Counted from the stretch's first letter, positions 17,572 to 26,383 are shown. The stretch: 64,000 nucleotides of DNA from Bog-159 sp049511415 (GCA_049511415.1 JBEKYC010000016.1:1-64000), one strand, 5' to 3'. Numbers and translations are program-made. The notes: generated by a model from the sequence alone, not told the origin.

Positions 17572-19563
17572 CTACTCTCCCTGCCTCCAGATGAGTTTCA
17601 GAAACGCGGTCCGGCCGTTGGCGGGTATCTGGTCGAGCGAGTTATCCAGCGGCCAGGTAGTGGGATCCGCATACGCCCAATTCAAGGCGTTGCGCACGCC
17701 GGCCACCAGATCGAAGCCGTGAAACAGCCGGTTGGTGGAGAGCGTGGCGTCGAGCAGGGCCACCGGTCGAGTTTGGGTATTGTCGACCGTCGCGCGGGCG
17801 CTTAAGTACTGAAAATCCGGACTGAAATACAGGTGGTCGCGAAACAGCGGCAGGGACGCCCGCAATTTGGCGATACGGCTGGGATTGTTTGGCAGGGCGG
17901 TCTGCTGGCCGAGTTCTTCCGCGCGATCCAAGGTGAAGCTGGCGGTAGTTTCCAGCCAGGCAAGCGGGTGTCCGCCCAGCTCGAATTCAATGCCGCGGGA
18001 TTGGCGCGAGCCAACATTCTGATATTGAATCAGCGAACTGGGGAGCGACACCGCCTCGATGACCGAGTGCATGGCGTAGTCGAAGGCGTTGGCCAGCACA
18101 TAAGCGGCTTTGCCTATTTTGTGCTCGGCGGAAATCTCCAGGGCATCGGCGCTTTCCGGACGCAATTGCGGGTTGGCCAGCTGGGTGATGCCGTCCTGGT
18201 AATATGCTTCGTACACGCTGGGAGCCCGGAACGGCCGTCCGAAGACGACTTTGTAGGAAGTCCGCGCGCTGGGCTGGTAAACCAGCGCGAGGCGGGGCGA
18301 AAGGAAACTGCCGTAGTCTTGCGACACGTCCCAACGGGCCCCCAGGTAGGCTTTCCAATTCCGGCCGACGTTCCACTCCTGCTGCACGAACGGCGCCAGG
18401 GATTTGTCGGGATGGCTGATGCGCAGATTCAAGACCTGATCAGGAGAGAAATCCGCGTTTTCGACCAGGTTGCGGATTTCCAGCTTGGCACTCAACCCCA
18501 CCGTGAGCAATCCAACGTGCGGTATATCCCGGCTGTACGTCAGTTCCGATCCGATCCAGTCGCCGGCCACGTCATCGCGGTTATCCAGAATGCCGGGGCC
18601 GTCCAAATAGTCATACCGATCGTGGACGCGGAACTGATCGTAATCGAACTGCCAGCGCAGTTCCCCTCCCCCGGCAAAATCATGCGTGTAGGCGGCGCCC
18701 ACAAAATTGCGGGCGATCCGCTGGAATTGTCCTTGATCGTTGAATTGGGTGCCGTCGGTGAGCACGGGCGTGCGCTCCAGCCTGTCGTTGAAATAGGCGG
18801 TGAAGTTCCAAGCGCCCCACTCGAGGTTTGCGAAACCGTGGTATCCATTCTGGGCCTCCACGTGGTTGGCGATGCCCTGGTTCTGCGCGGGCGTATTGTA
18901 CGCCGGCAGAAACAGATTCCACCCGGCGCCTGTGAAACCGGATGCGGAGATCAACAGATTCGCGCCATGCCCCAAGTCTTGCGAAGCAATCAACTCGAGC
19001 TTCTCCGGCTGCGCGCCGCCGCTTTCGGTGCTTACCTGAAAGCGGGGCGCATCCACCGGGGCTATGGTAACGATGTTGATGGTGGCCAGGATGCCGTTGC
19101 TGCCGTATAACGCCGAACTGGGGCCGCGGATGATCTCGATCCGTTCAACCAGGTCCATATCCAGACCGAAATCCTGATTGAAAAAACTATTGGACTGACC
19201 CACGATCTCGGTCATGGGGTGACCATTGATCATGACCAGGAAACAAGTATTGATATCGCCGGGAGCGGCAAACCCGCGCACGCTGGACGACACCAACAGG
19301 TGATTGGAGAGGACCGTAAACCCGCGCGCGCCTGCGAGCACGTCGGCGAGCGTGCGGTAGCCGTATTTGCGTATATCGGCGGCGGTGACCACGGTCACGC
19401 TGGCCGGCGCTTCCGCAAGCGTTTGGGCGTGCAAAGAGGCGGCTTCCACCACGGGCATATCGCCGAAAAGGGCGGACTCGGCGGATTGGCCGGCATCGGG
19501 GGAGTCATCGGCGCCTAAACCGGCAGACGATCCCAGCAGGAACAGAATCAACCACGAACGCAT
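17572..19563 (-). CDS. TonB-dependent outer-membrane receptor
   Basis: Outer-membrane receptor of 663 residues. The start at 19563 gives the signal peptide MRSWLILFLLGSSAGLGAD with GAGGAA about 12 bases upstream. A longer open frame to 19683 lacks signal character. The plug domain spans about 45-160: APASVTVVTAADIRKYGYRT, LADVLAGARGF and VERIEIIRGPSSALYGSNGI. The barrel follows, with many alternating aromatic strands, for example RTSYKVVFGRPFRAPSVYEA. The C-terminus (AFLKLIWRQGE) lacks the usual terminal Phe. It is the first gene of the signalling cluster and is divergent from the gene at 19635. The substrate is unknown; its linkage to two binding proteins and kinases suggests a ligand that is sensed as well as imported. 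Confidence 0.92.
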   Translation of the reverse strand: MRSWLILFLLGSSAGLGADDSPDAGQSAESALFGDMPVVEAASLHAQTLAEAPASVTVVTAADIRKYGYRTLADVLAGARGFTVLSNHLLVSSSVRGFAAPGDINTCFLVMINGHPMTEIVGQSNSFFNQDFGLDMDLVERIEIIRGPSSALYGSNGILATINIVTIAPVDAPRFQVSTESGGAQPEKLELIASQDLGHGANLLISASGFTGAGWNLFLPAYNTPAQNQGIANHVEAQNGYHGFANLEWGAWNFTAYFNDRLERTPVLTDGTQFNDQGQFQRIARNFVGAAYTHDFAGGGELRWQFDYDQFRVHDRYDYLDGPGILDNRDDVAGDWIGSELTYSRDIPHVGLLTVGLSAKLEIRNLVENADFSPDQVLNLRISHPDKSLAPFVQQEWNVGRNWKAYLGARWDVSQDYGSFLSPRLALVYQPSARTSYKVVFGRPFRAPSVYEAYYQDGITQLANPQLRPESADALEISAEHKIGKAAYVLANAFDYAMHSVIEAVSLPSSLIQYQNVGSRQSRGIEFELGGHPLAWLETTASFTLDRAEELGQQTALPNNPSRIAKLRASLPLFRDHLYFSPDFQYLSARATVDNTQTRPVALLDATLSTNRLFHGFDLVAGVRNALNWAYADPTTWPLDNSLDQIPANGRTAFLKLIWRQGE

Positions 19564-19634
19564 CGGGACACTCAATTCCTCATCGGCAGGCTGGGCCAGT
19601 ACCGTTAGGCCAGGCCTTGCGCCATAATCTATGC

Positions 19635-20117
19635 ATGATCCTGTTGCGAACTTTCCCCTGCCTGGCGATTTTGGCGTTCGCATGCCTCTGCCAGGCGCCG
19701 CCGGCGGTGACTATCGATGGCGGCAACGGCCATACCACCACGCTGAGCGCCGCGGATGTTTCGGCACTACCGCAGCAGAGCATCAAGGCCATGGAACATG
19801 GAACGGCGGTGACGTTCGACGGCGTTCTGCTTTCCGACGTGCTGGCGAAAGTCGAAGCGCCGGCAGGCGAGAAACTGCGCGGCAAGGCCCTGGCGCAGTA
19901 TCTGCTGGTGGAGGCCGCGGACGGTTATCGCGCGGTGTTTGCGTTGGCGGAACTGGATCCGGCATTCAGCGACAAGCGGGTCTACCTGGTGACCAAGCGG
20001 GAAGGCAAGGCGCTTTCTGAAAAAGAAGGTCCGTTCCGCATCGTGGCGCCGGACGAGAAAAGGCCTGCGCGGTGGGTCCGGCAGGTGACGGCGTTGCGGG
20101 TCCGGGCGGCGCAATGA
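19635..20117 (+). CDS. small secreted molybdopterin-binding-fold protein
   Basis: Exported protein of 160 residues. The start MILLRTFPCLAILAFACLCQ is a signal peptide; a TTG 18 bases earlier is possible but less likely. The rest resembles a stand-alone sulfite-oxidase-type (PF00174) domain: TTTLSAADVSALPQQSI, FDGVLLSDVLAKVEAP, EAADGYRAVFALAELDP, GPFRIVAPDEKRPARWVRQV. Whether it really binds cofactor is unclear, since no cysteine ligand is present in the mature part. It is divergent from the TonB receptor. Enzymatic activity is doubtful. Confidence 0.78.
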   Translation: MILLRTFPCLAILAFACLCQAPPAVTIDGGNGHTTTLSAADVSALPQQSIKAMEHGTAVTFDGVLLSDVLAKVEAPAGEKLRGKALAQYLLVEAADGYRAVFALAELDPAFSDKRVYLVTKREGKALSEKEGPFRIVAPDEKRPARWVRQVTALRVRAAQ

Positions 20118-20167
20118 GCCGCGTAACCAATGAGCGGGAGCGAGCGTCGTGGTTTGCGAGGTGATCC

Positions 20168-20731
20168 ATGAGCAAGTGGCTGCGTGCGTGTTTGCCGCCG
20201 ATTCTGGCGGTTATTTCGTTACAGGCACAAACTTCCAGAAAGCCCGTTGCGATGGGCACGGTGGAGAATGGCACTTACCACAGCAACTCGACCGGCATCG
20301 AGTTCACATTGCCGACCGAATGGGTGATCGCGAGCCAAGGGCCGTCGGCGGAGCGGGACGCCCAAGTGATCAAGCTGAGAGACTCCGTAACGAACGCTAT
20401 CGCCACGGTTTGGCTGAAGGAGCGGGCTATGGATCCGGCCAATATCGAAGCCCTGATGAACGGACGACTCGATAGCAAGGCCATGCAGCGCAATAACTTC
20501 GAGAGTTACAAATACCGGCCGGAGAGCGTGCAACACAGCACCATTGGCGGACGGCCGGCCCTCAGCGCGGTGGCCGACTATACAATCGCCGGACAGAAGA
20601 TGGTCGAGTATTTGACTTGGGTGGATGGGGAGAAGGGCCGGATCCTATTTGTAGGCCGGGTCTCGCCCACGGACCTAGCGGATTTCCAGGCACGGTTCGA
20701 TCCGGTGATCCAGTCGGCGATTGTGCCGTAG
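20168..20731 (+). CDS. exported protein of unknown function
   Basis: Protein of 187 residues with a signal peptide (about 1-21: CLPPILAVISLQAQ). The mature part is a single alpha/beta domain containing STGIEFTLPTEWVIAS, VEYLTWVDGEKGRILFVGRV and PTDLADFQARFDPVIQSA. This pattern recalls small PsbP-like secreted domains, but I cannot place it in a family. It lies 50 bases after the molybdopterin-fold gene on the same strand and may share its transcript. No catalytic motif is evident. Confidence 0.75.
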   Translation: MSKWLRACLPPILAVISLQAQTSRKPVAMGTVENGTYHSNSTGIEFTLPTEWVIASQGPSAERDAQVIKLRDSVTNAIATVWLKERAMDPANIEALMNGRLDSKAMQRNNFESYKYRPESVQHSTIGGRPALSAVADYTIAGQKMVEYLTWVDGEKGRILFVGRVSPTDLADFQARFDPVIQSAIVP

Positions 20732-20821
20732 CGCCTGGCGGCCTGACAGCTTCCCGCAACGCGGGGACGCACAATCGTTGACTCGGAAATCGACCACGTT
20801 TCGCTATCGCCGGCTTGCGAG

Positions 20822-21067
20822 ATGTGGAACAATATGGCTATGAGAAAGGTCAGCGTTTCGGACCTCCACGACCACACTGGTGCGCTCGTCGACGAAGCCT
20901 CGGCAGGGAGCGTCATCGTAATCGAAAAGCAGGGCACGCCCGTCGCGGAGCTGCATGCGTCGAAGCGTGTCGCACCGAGGGATGCTGCTCGAAAACTCAA
21001 GGCGCTCTGGAATAGCCTTCCGCAGGTGCAGGCGGATAGCGGCAAATTCTTGGAGGAAGAACGCTGA
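20822..21067 (+). CDS. Phd/YefM-type antitoxin
   Basis: Antitoxin of up to 81 residues; in-frame ATG codons at 20822, 20834 and 20840 are all possible, and the third (MRKVSVSDLHDHTGALVDEA) fits the family length best. The N-terminal DNA-binding Phd domain shows VSVSDLHDH and VIVIEKQGTPVAEL. The C-terminal arm (ARKLKALWNSLPQ, GKFLEEER) is the part that would wrap the toxin. Its stop overlaps the presumed CTG start of the PIN toxin (CTGA), the tight coupling normal for such pairs. The antitoxin frame is intact although the toxin is frameshifted. Confidence 0.85.
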   Translation: MWNNMAMRKVSVSDLHDHTGALVDEASAGSVIVIEKQGTPVAELHASKRVAPRDAARKLKALWNSLPQVQADSGKFLEEER

Positions 21068-21481
21068 AGAGACTGTACTTCGACTCCGCATACATTGCCA
21101 AGTGTTATTTGAACGAGCCCGATTCCGGCGCTGTGCGTGAGCTTTTTGAGTCGTGTGACGAGATCTATTCGTCGTGGCTCTGCCTGGCTGAGATGGCGTG
21201 CGTGCTGCATCGTTATTTACGCGAGGGATTGATCAAACGTGACCAGGCCATGAGCGTGCGGCACTCGTTCCAAGAAAACGTTTACGAGGGGTACGTGGAT
21301 CCTGATCCCTGTCTCGGAAAACATCCTTCGAGGGGTTAACGCACTGATTCCGGAGCTTCCGGGCGGCGTATTCCTGGGTGCCGGAGATGCGATTCACCTG
21401 GTCACCGCATCACAAGCCGGTTTTCCGGAGGTCTGGACGAATAACCGCCACCTGCTGAGCGCTGCACGCACTTCGGTTTAG
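21064..21481 (+). pseudogene. VapC-type PIN toxin, frameshifted
   Basis: A PIN nuclease coupled to the antitoxin. The frame begins at CTG 21064 (LKRLYFDSAYIAKCYLNEP, with the catalytic Asp) and runs through CLAEMACVLHRYLREG to about 21285, then leaves the family and stops at 21339. From GAGGGGTACG the homology resumes in the +1 frame: TWILIPVSENILRGVN, FLGAGDAIHLVTASQAG (the conserved GAGDAIHL acidic site) and VWTNNRHLLSAA, to the TAG at 21479-21481. One extra base near the GGGG run explains the break. It could be true inactivation or a sequencing error. No ATG or GTG start is available near the expected N-terminus. Confidence 0.8.
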
Positions 21482-21516
21482 CGGGCCGATCTGTTTGACT
21501 TGATGCCAATCACCTC

Positions 21517-21847
21517 ATGCTGAGTAGGAGGAGAATCTTCGGCATTGCCCTGGGAGGCCTTTCAGGCAGACTCTGGGCGATTGATCCTCCACATCCTCAG
21601 GTTGGCGACTGGGTGGAATTGGTAGCGACTCCTCATTGGGTGGTCATCCTGGCGGGGAAACAGCCCTCAAAGGCAGCACATAGAGATCCTCCATCGGTGC
21701 CTCGGAAAGACGTACCGGATTGAGCGCCTAATAGAGGACGGACGTCCTATGCTGGACGTCACCGCGACGGCGCGACCAATGATAGGGGCTATCCACTCGA
21801 TGATCGCGGTTGAGAGAGAATGTATCGTCCTGCGCAGGCGGGGCTGA
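21517..21847 (+). pseudogene. small exported protein, frameshifted
   Basis: The ATG at 21517 opens LSRRRIFGIALGGLSGRLWA, a Tat-like or Sec-like signal, followed by QVGDWVELVATPHWVVILAG. The frame ends at 21723, but sensible coding continues in the +1 frame from about 21670: RQHIEILHRCLGKTYRIERL, EDGRPMLDVTATARP, SMIAVERECIVLRRRG, to the TGA at 21845-21847. The shift lies near a GGGGAAAC run. I do not recognise the family. The joined product would be about 110 residues. Confidence 0.5.
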
Positions 21848-21863
21848 TCGCGGAGGTGTTCCA

Positions 21864-22411
21864 ATGTTTGAACGTGCAGACGTAGAGGAGCTAGTTAAAT
21901 GCGCGAAGGCGGGGCTGGAGCGCGAGGATCGCCATATCAGGGAATGTGAGCGGCAGCGGGGGTGGCCGCCAAACCGGTGGGGATCGTTTGGCCTGTGGCG
22001 CAATTGCAATGAACGCTACTACCAGTTTGTGATTTGGAGCGAATTGATGTGCTCATTTCCATGGCTCGCGGAAACTGAGCGAGACGAGCGCGACCTTGCC
22101 TTTTTCGATGCGGCACGCAAGCTGATAGGGTATGCCGAGATCAAATGTTGGCGAAGGGACGATGAACGTGAGATCCCAGGAATGCGGCGCGATATCGAGG
22201 TGAAGTTGGGTGGTCGCAGGGAGGGCGGTGTGATGCTGATTCTCACCGCCACGCGAAGACGGACGCGGAAAAGAACTTCGTGTGGCTTGCCGGCAAGCTT
22301 GGAGTTCTCCGCGACGACCCCGTCATCCGCAGTTTCGAAACCGCTCCGTTTGTCAATGGCGTACCCAGCGCGTTCGCGGTGGTCGGCCTTCTCGTAACAC
22401 CCAACCCGTGA
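21864..22411 (+). pseudogene. unknown protein, frameshifted near the 3' end
   Basis: From the ATG at 21864 (MFERADVEELVKCAKAGLER) the first 125 or so codons look coding and are rich in Trp, Arg and Cys (RECERQRGWPPNRWGSFGLW, ERYYQFVIWSELMCSFPWLA). After about 22245 this frame turns into low-quality Arg/Ser sequence, while another frame gives a coherent end: KTDAEKNFVWLAGKLGVLRD, FETAPFVNGVPSAFAVVGLL, with stop TGA at 22409-22411. One deleted base would restore it. The function is unknown. It converges on mnmE. Confidence 0.5.
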
Positions 22412-22430
22412 CGCGACGTTTGAGGGGCAC

Positions 22431-23783
22431 TTACTTTCCGATACAAAACGTCGAGAAGATGCGGTTGAGGATGTCGTCGGCGGTGGTGGCACCGGTGATG
22501 GCGTCGATGGGGCGCAAGGCGCTGTAGAGGTCCAGCAGCAGCATCTCGTGCGGAATGCTTTGCGACACCGCATCGGCGGCCTTTCGAAGGTACTCCAATG
22601 ACTCGCGCAGGAGGCGCTCATGGCGCAGGCTGGTGATGAAGCCCGTTTCCATTTCGGCGGCATCGGGCGGCGCGACGGCGCGGAAGACGGCTTCGCGTAG
22701 CGCTTCGATACCTTCACCGGTTAGCGCGGAGACGGGATGCAGGGCGTCGAAAACTTCTGCGCGGCGCGGCAGGTCGGACTTATTGCCCACTAGCAGCCAG
22801 CGGCCTTGATCGCGAGCGCGGGCCATCAGTTCGCGGTCGGGTTCCTCGGAGGGCACGGAGAGATCCACGACTACCAAGGTGAGGTCCGCGTCGGCCATGG
22901 CCTGGAAGCTGCGCTCGATACCGAGCGTTTCCACGAGTCCCTGGCCTTCGCGAATGCCTGCGGTATCGAATAGCTTTACGGGGATGCCGTGGATGGCGGC
23001 GACTTCGGAGACTACATCGCGGGTGGTGCCCGGGATGTCGGTGACGATGGCGCGGTCCTGTTCCAGGAGACGGTTGAACAGGCTGCTCTTGCCGACGTTC
23101 GGGCGACCGACTATGGCCAAGCTCAGCCCGGCGCGCACCAGCCCGCCGAAGGCGAAGCTGTCGACCAAGCGGGCCACAGCCTCCGTTACGGGCGTGAGGC
23201 GGCGCAGGATTTCGGCCGGGGGCGCGACGCTTACATCGTCCTCCGCGAAATCGATGCCGGCTTCGAGAAGCGCGATTAATTCCAAAAGCTGTTCTTTGAT
23301 GGGCGCGATGCGGCGCGAGATCGAACCGCCGGCCTGCTGGGCGGCGATGCGGGCCTGGTACAACGTGGTGGATTCGATCAAGTCGCGGATGGCCTCGGCC
23401 TGGGGCAGATCGATGCGGCCGTGCAGGTAGCCGCGAAGGGTGAATTCGCCGGGTTCGGCCAGGCGCGCGCCGGCGTCCAGGGCGCGGGAGAGGGCATGGC
23501 GGAGCACCACCGGGGAACCGTGGCAGGAGATCTCGACTACGTCTTCGGCGGTGTAGGAGCGCGGTTGGGCGAAGAAGGTGACGACGACCTGATCGACCGG
23601 GTGGCCTTCGGCGTCTAGGAGGCCGGCCAACTGGCAGGACCAGGGTCGCCAGTCGGGCTGGCCGGAGAAGTGCAGAATGCGGGCAGCGATGTTCCGCGAT
23701 TGGGGGCCCGAGAGGCGCACGACGCCCAGACCGCCGCGTCCGGCGGGGGTGGAAATCGCCACAATGGTATCGTGGAGGTCCAA
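22431..23783 (-). CDS. mnmE: tRNA uridine-5-carboxymethylaminomethyl modification GTPase MnmE
   Basis: With MnmG, MnmE installs the carboxymethylaminomethyl group on the wobble uridine of several tRNAs. The protein has 450 residues, the normal length. The N-terminal tetrahydrofolate-binding domain starts DTIVAISTPAGRGGLGVVRL. The helical domain is interrupted by a G domain with the P-loop GRPNVGKSSLF, the G2 region DIPGTTRDV, G3 DTAG and G4 NKSD. It ends in the diagnostic C-terminal CIGK. The start follows the khpB stop directly. It is the last gene of the rpmH operon. Note that this window encodes tRNA-Leu(UAA), one of the usual substrates. Confidence 0.97.
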   Translation of the reverse strand: MDLHDTIVAISTPAGRGGLGVVRLSGPQSRNIAARILHFSGQPDWRPWSCQLAGLLDAEGHPVDQVVVTFFAQPRSYTAEDVVEISCHGSPVVLRHALSRALDAGARLAEPGEFTLRGYLHGRIDLPQAEAIRDLIESTTLYQARIAAQQAGGSISRRIAPIKEQLLELIALLEAGIDFAEDDVSVAPPAEILRRLTPVTEAVARLVDSFAFGGLVRAGLSLAIVGRPNVGKSSLFNRLLEQDRAIVTDIPGTTRDVVSEVAAIHGIPVKLFDTAGIREGQGLVETLGIERSFQAMADADLTLVVVDLSVPSEEPDRELMARARDQGRWLLVGNKSDLPRRAEVFDALHPVSALTGEGIEALREAVFRAVAPPDAAEMETGFITSLRHERLLRESLEYLRKAADAVSQSIPHEMLLLDLYSALRPIDAITGATTADDILNRIFSTFCIGK

Positions 23784-24425
23784 TTAAGGGCGGGGCGCGC
23801 CACGGCGTGGCGGCCGGCCCCGGTCGCGGTCACGAGGACCGTCGCGCCGGGGGCCATCGCGGCGGGGGCCGTCGCGCGGACCATCGCGGCGCACAAACGC
23901 CGGCTGCGGCGGATCGGGGAGGCTGGCCATGCCGGCCGGGTAGACCACCACGTGGCGGAATCCACCGGTGCCGCCGCTTTCGCTACGCACGGCGGTTTCG
24001 TTGCGCAACGAAAGGTGGATCACGCGCCGTTCGCGGCTGTTCATGGGATTGAAGCGGAAGGGCTGGCCGGTGCGCTTGACCTTGTCGGCCGCGGCCGCCG
24101 CGCTAATGCGCAGTTCTTCGATGCGCAGCAGGCGGTAGTCATTGGCGTCGAAGGAAATGCGCGAGTGGTCCTCGGAGGGCATGCGTAGCGCCTCCATGGT
24201 GACGTGCTCGAGGGCCAGCAGGAGTTCCGCGCGGTTGCCCAGCAGGTAGTCCACGTCGGGGCCGCTGAACTTCACCGCGATATCGGGGGTCTCAAAATCG
24301 TCGTCCGCGGGCTGCAGGTCCGCCAGTTCGTACTCCAGATCCAGGCCGCTTGAATCGAGCACGGCGTCGAGGAAATCCTCGATGCGATCACCCACCGACG
24401 TTAAGGAATACTTTGGAGCGTTCAC
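23784..24425 (-). CDS. KhpB/Jag-like RNA-binding protein with Arg-Gly-rich tail
   Basis: Protein of 213 residues at the normal jag position between yidC and mnmE. A KH-like domain (about 20-95: PDIAVKFSGPDVDYLLGNRA, ALEHVTMEAL) is followed by an R3H domain (about 95-165: DYRLLRIEELRISAAAAADK, FNPMNSRERRVIHLSL). The GxxG loop of a classical KH domain is not evident. The short N-terminal Jag domain seen in many Firmicutes is missing. Residues from about 178 form a disordered tail of repeated RRDGPRD units rich in Arg, Gly and Pro. It is presumed to bind RNA and to influence cell envelope functions, as in other bacteria. The start is 3 bases from the yidC stop. Confidence 0.88.
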   Translation of the reverse strand: MNAPKYSLTSVGDRIEDFLDAVLDSSGLDLEYELADLQPADDDFETPDIAVKFSGPDVDYLLGNRAELLLALEHVTMEALRMPSEDHSRISFDANDYRLLRIEELRISAAAAADKVKRTGQPFRFNPMNSRERRVIHLSLRNETAVRSESGGTGGFRHVVVYPAGMASLPDPPQPAFVRRDGPRDGPRRDGPRRDGPRDRDRGRPPRRGAPRP

Positions 24426-24428
24426 CGT

Positions 24429-26159
24429 CTACTTCTTGCCATCCTTCTTTTTTTTGGGCGGCTGCACGGATTGCGCGGCGACCGCTGCGAGCGAAGTGCG
24501 GTTGAAGAACCACTGCTGTGCAATACCCACCAGGTTGCTAGTCAAATAGTATAATACCAGCCCGCTGGAGAAGTTATAGAACATGAAGCCGAACACGAGC
24601 GGCATGATCATCAGCATCTTCTGCTGATTGGGGTCCGACCCGGGGGCGGTGGGGGTCATCTTCTGCATGACGAACTGGCTGAAGATCATGATGATGGGCA
24701 GGATATGAATGGCCAAGGTCTCGGGTTGCGAAAGATCCGTGACCCACAGCCAACTGGCGCCGCGCATTTCGACCGATACCGAGAATACCCGATAAAACGC
24801 GATGATTAATGGAAACTGGAGCAGCATGGGCACGCAGCCGCCCATGGGATTGACGCCGTATTTCTTGTAGAGGTCCATGACCTCCTGGTTCTGGTCCGCC
24901 TTGCGCGGATCGCGGAGACCGACGTTTTTGTACTTGTCGTTGATGGCGGCGATTTGCGGCTGCAGCGCCTGCATCTTTTTCATGGACTTCATGCTGGTCA
25001 TTTTTAACGGCAGCAGCAGGAAGTTCAAGATGATGGTGACAACGATAATCGACCAGCCGTAATTGTGAATGGCGTTGTGAGCGATCCAGTTTACGGCCAG
25101 GAATAAATATTTGGCCATGGTGGCGATGACGGGCCACCCGAAATCGACCACCTGTTCCAGCCTGGGATTCACGGCGCGCAGGGTGTCGATGTCTTTGGGG
25201 CCGACGTACAATGAGAAGCGGTTGGCCGACCCATCGCCCACGCCCACGCCCGCAAAAGCCAATTCCTTAGTCTCAAGCGGAGTGGCGGCATTGTCACTGA
25301 AGGTGGTCATTTCGACGGAAGCGCTTTTCTCCGGTAGAAATGCGGCGACGAAATATTGATCTTCGATTCCGGCGAACGAATAGTTGCCGGTCACGGTGGC
25401 AGGGTGGTCCTTGGCTACCTTGGCGGCGCTCTTCACCAGCTTGGAATCGGTCAGATCGAAGCGCAAAGTCTGCTGCGCGCCGGCTGGATTGGTGACGCCC
25501 ATGTCGCCGAAGCCGCCGCGCCAAACGATCTCACTGGGCAGCGGCTTACCGCCCTCGGTCACTTCAGTGCTCACGTTCAGGAGGTAACTGGATTTGGCGA
25601 ACTGGAATGTTTTGTGCGCCACCACCACGCCATTGGAGAAGTCGAAGTGGACGGCCAGGCCGTCGGTGTCGACCTTATAGAGCGCCTGGTTGAGATCGAC
25701 CGAGGGGTTGTGCAAGGGGAAGTAAAACGATCCGGGGAGATCGGTATGGGCTCTGGTATTGACCAGTTCCAGCGGCGCACCGCTATGCGCCTTATATTTC
25801 TTGAGCAGCCAACTCTTTACGACCCCACCGTGGTTAGTGAAGGTTACGCGGAAATCATCCGTATCGATGACGCGGGTTTCTTCCTGTTGCGCGGCGACCG
25901 GAGGAACGGCGGATGGGGCATTGGGCACCGCGGCCGTCTCAGCGGAAGCCGGAGCGGCGCCGCTGGGTGACGGGGCGGGCTCGGTTTTAGCTGCCACGGC
26001 AGTCTTCTTCACCGGCGGCGACACGGTTTTATAGAAATAGGGCGTAAGGAACAACACCACGCCCATCAAGATGAAGGCGAGCAGGAGCCGCAGTTCCATG
26101 GACAACTCTTTGGGTTGTCCCGGACCGCCCTGGGTTCCGCCGCTGTTAGGTTCCGCCAT
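24429..26159 (-). CDS. yidC: membrane protein insertase YidC
   Basis: YidC of 576 residues of the Gram-negative type. The N-terminal helix near 22-46 (LLLAFILMGVVLFLTPYFY) precedes a linker rich in Ala and Pro. The large periplasmic P1 domain covers about 95-330 (VIDTDDFRVTFTNHGGVVKS, GGFGDMGV). The conserved insertase core (about 350-560) has NYGWSIIVVTIILNFLLLPL, MKKMQALQPQIAAINDKYK and LQFPLIIAFYRVFSVSVEMR with the functional Arg. It ends with LTSNLVGIAQQWFFN and a basic tail KKKKDGKK that may contact ribosomes. It inserts and folds inner-membrane proteins alone or with SecYEG. Confidence 0.97.
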   Translation of the reverse strand: MAEPNSGGTQGGPGQPKELSMELRLLLAFILMGVVLFLTPYFYKTVSPPVKKTAVAAKTEPAPSPSGAAPASAETAAVPNAPSAVPPVAAQQEETRVIDTDDFRVTFTNHGGVVKSWLLKKYKAHSGAPLELVNTRAHTDLPGSFYFPLHNPSVDLNQALYKVDTDGLAVHFDFSNGVVVAHKTFQFAKSSYLLNVSTEVTEGGKPLPSEIVWRGGFGDMGVTNPAGAQQTLRFDLTDSKLVKSAAKVAKDHPATVTGNYSFAGIEDQYFVAAFLPEKSASVEMTTFSDNAATPLETKELAFAGVGVGDGSANRFSLYVGPKDIDTLRAVNPRLEQVVDFGWPVIATMAKYLFLAVNWIAHNAIHNYGWSIIVVTIILNFLLLPLKMTSMKSMKKMQALQPQIAAINDKYKNVGLRDPRKADQNQEVMDLYKKYGVNPMGGCVPMLLQFPLIIAFYRVFSVSVEMRGASWLWVTDLSQPETLAIHILPIIMIFSQFVMQKMTPTAPGSDPNQQKMLMIMPLVFGFMFYNFSSGLVLYYLTSNLVGIAQQWFFNRTSLAAVAAQSVQPPKKKKDGKK

Positions 26160-26173
26160 GCTGTTTTCTTAAT

Positions 26174-26383
26174 TTACCGGACGGGATCGACGCCGCCCGC
26201 GTGAAAGGGATGACACTTTACCAGGCGTCTGGTCCCCATCCAAACGCCGCGCCTTACGCCGTACTTTTCTACCGCCTGCCGCATGTATTCCGAACAGGTC
26301 GGATAGAACCGGCAAGCCGACGGCAGCAGCGGCGAGAGGCAAAGCTTGTACAAACGCAACGCTCCGAGGACTATCCATTGCAT
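26174..26383 (-). CDS. yidD: membrane protein insertion efficiency factor YidD
   Basis: Protein of 69 residues. The start at 26383 (MQWIVLGALRLYKLCLSPLL) matches the family; longer frames upstream are the shadow of rnpA. The signature ACRFYPTCSEYMRQAVEKYG with its conserved cysteines is complete, as is RRLVKCHPFHAGGVDPV. It overlaps the end of rnpA by 13 bases and precedes yidC by 14. It is a peripheral inner-membrane protein thought to assist YidC. Confidence 0.95.
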   Translation of the reverse strand: MQWIVLGALRLYKLCLSPLLPSACRFYPTCSEYMRQAVEKYGVRRGVWMGTRRLVKCHPFHAGGVDPVR

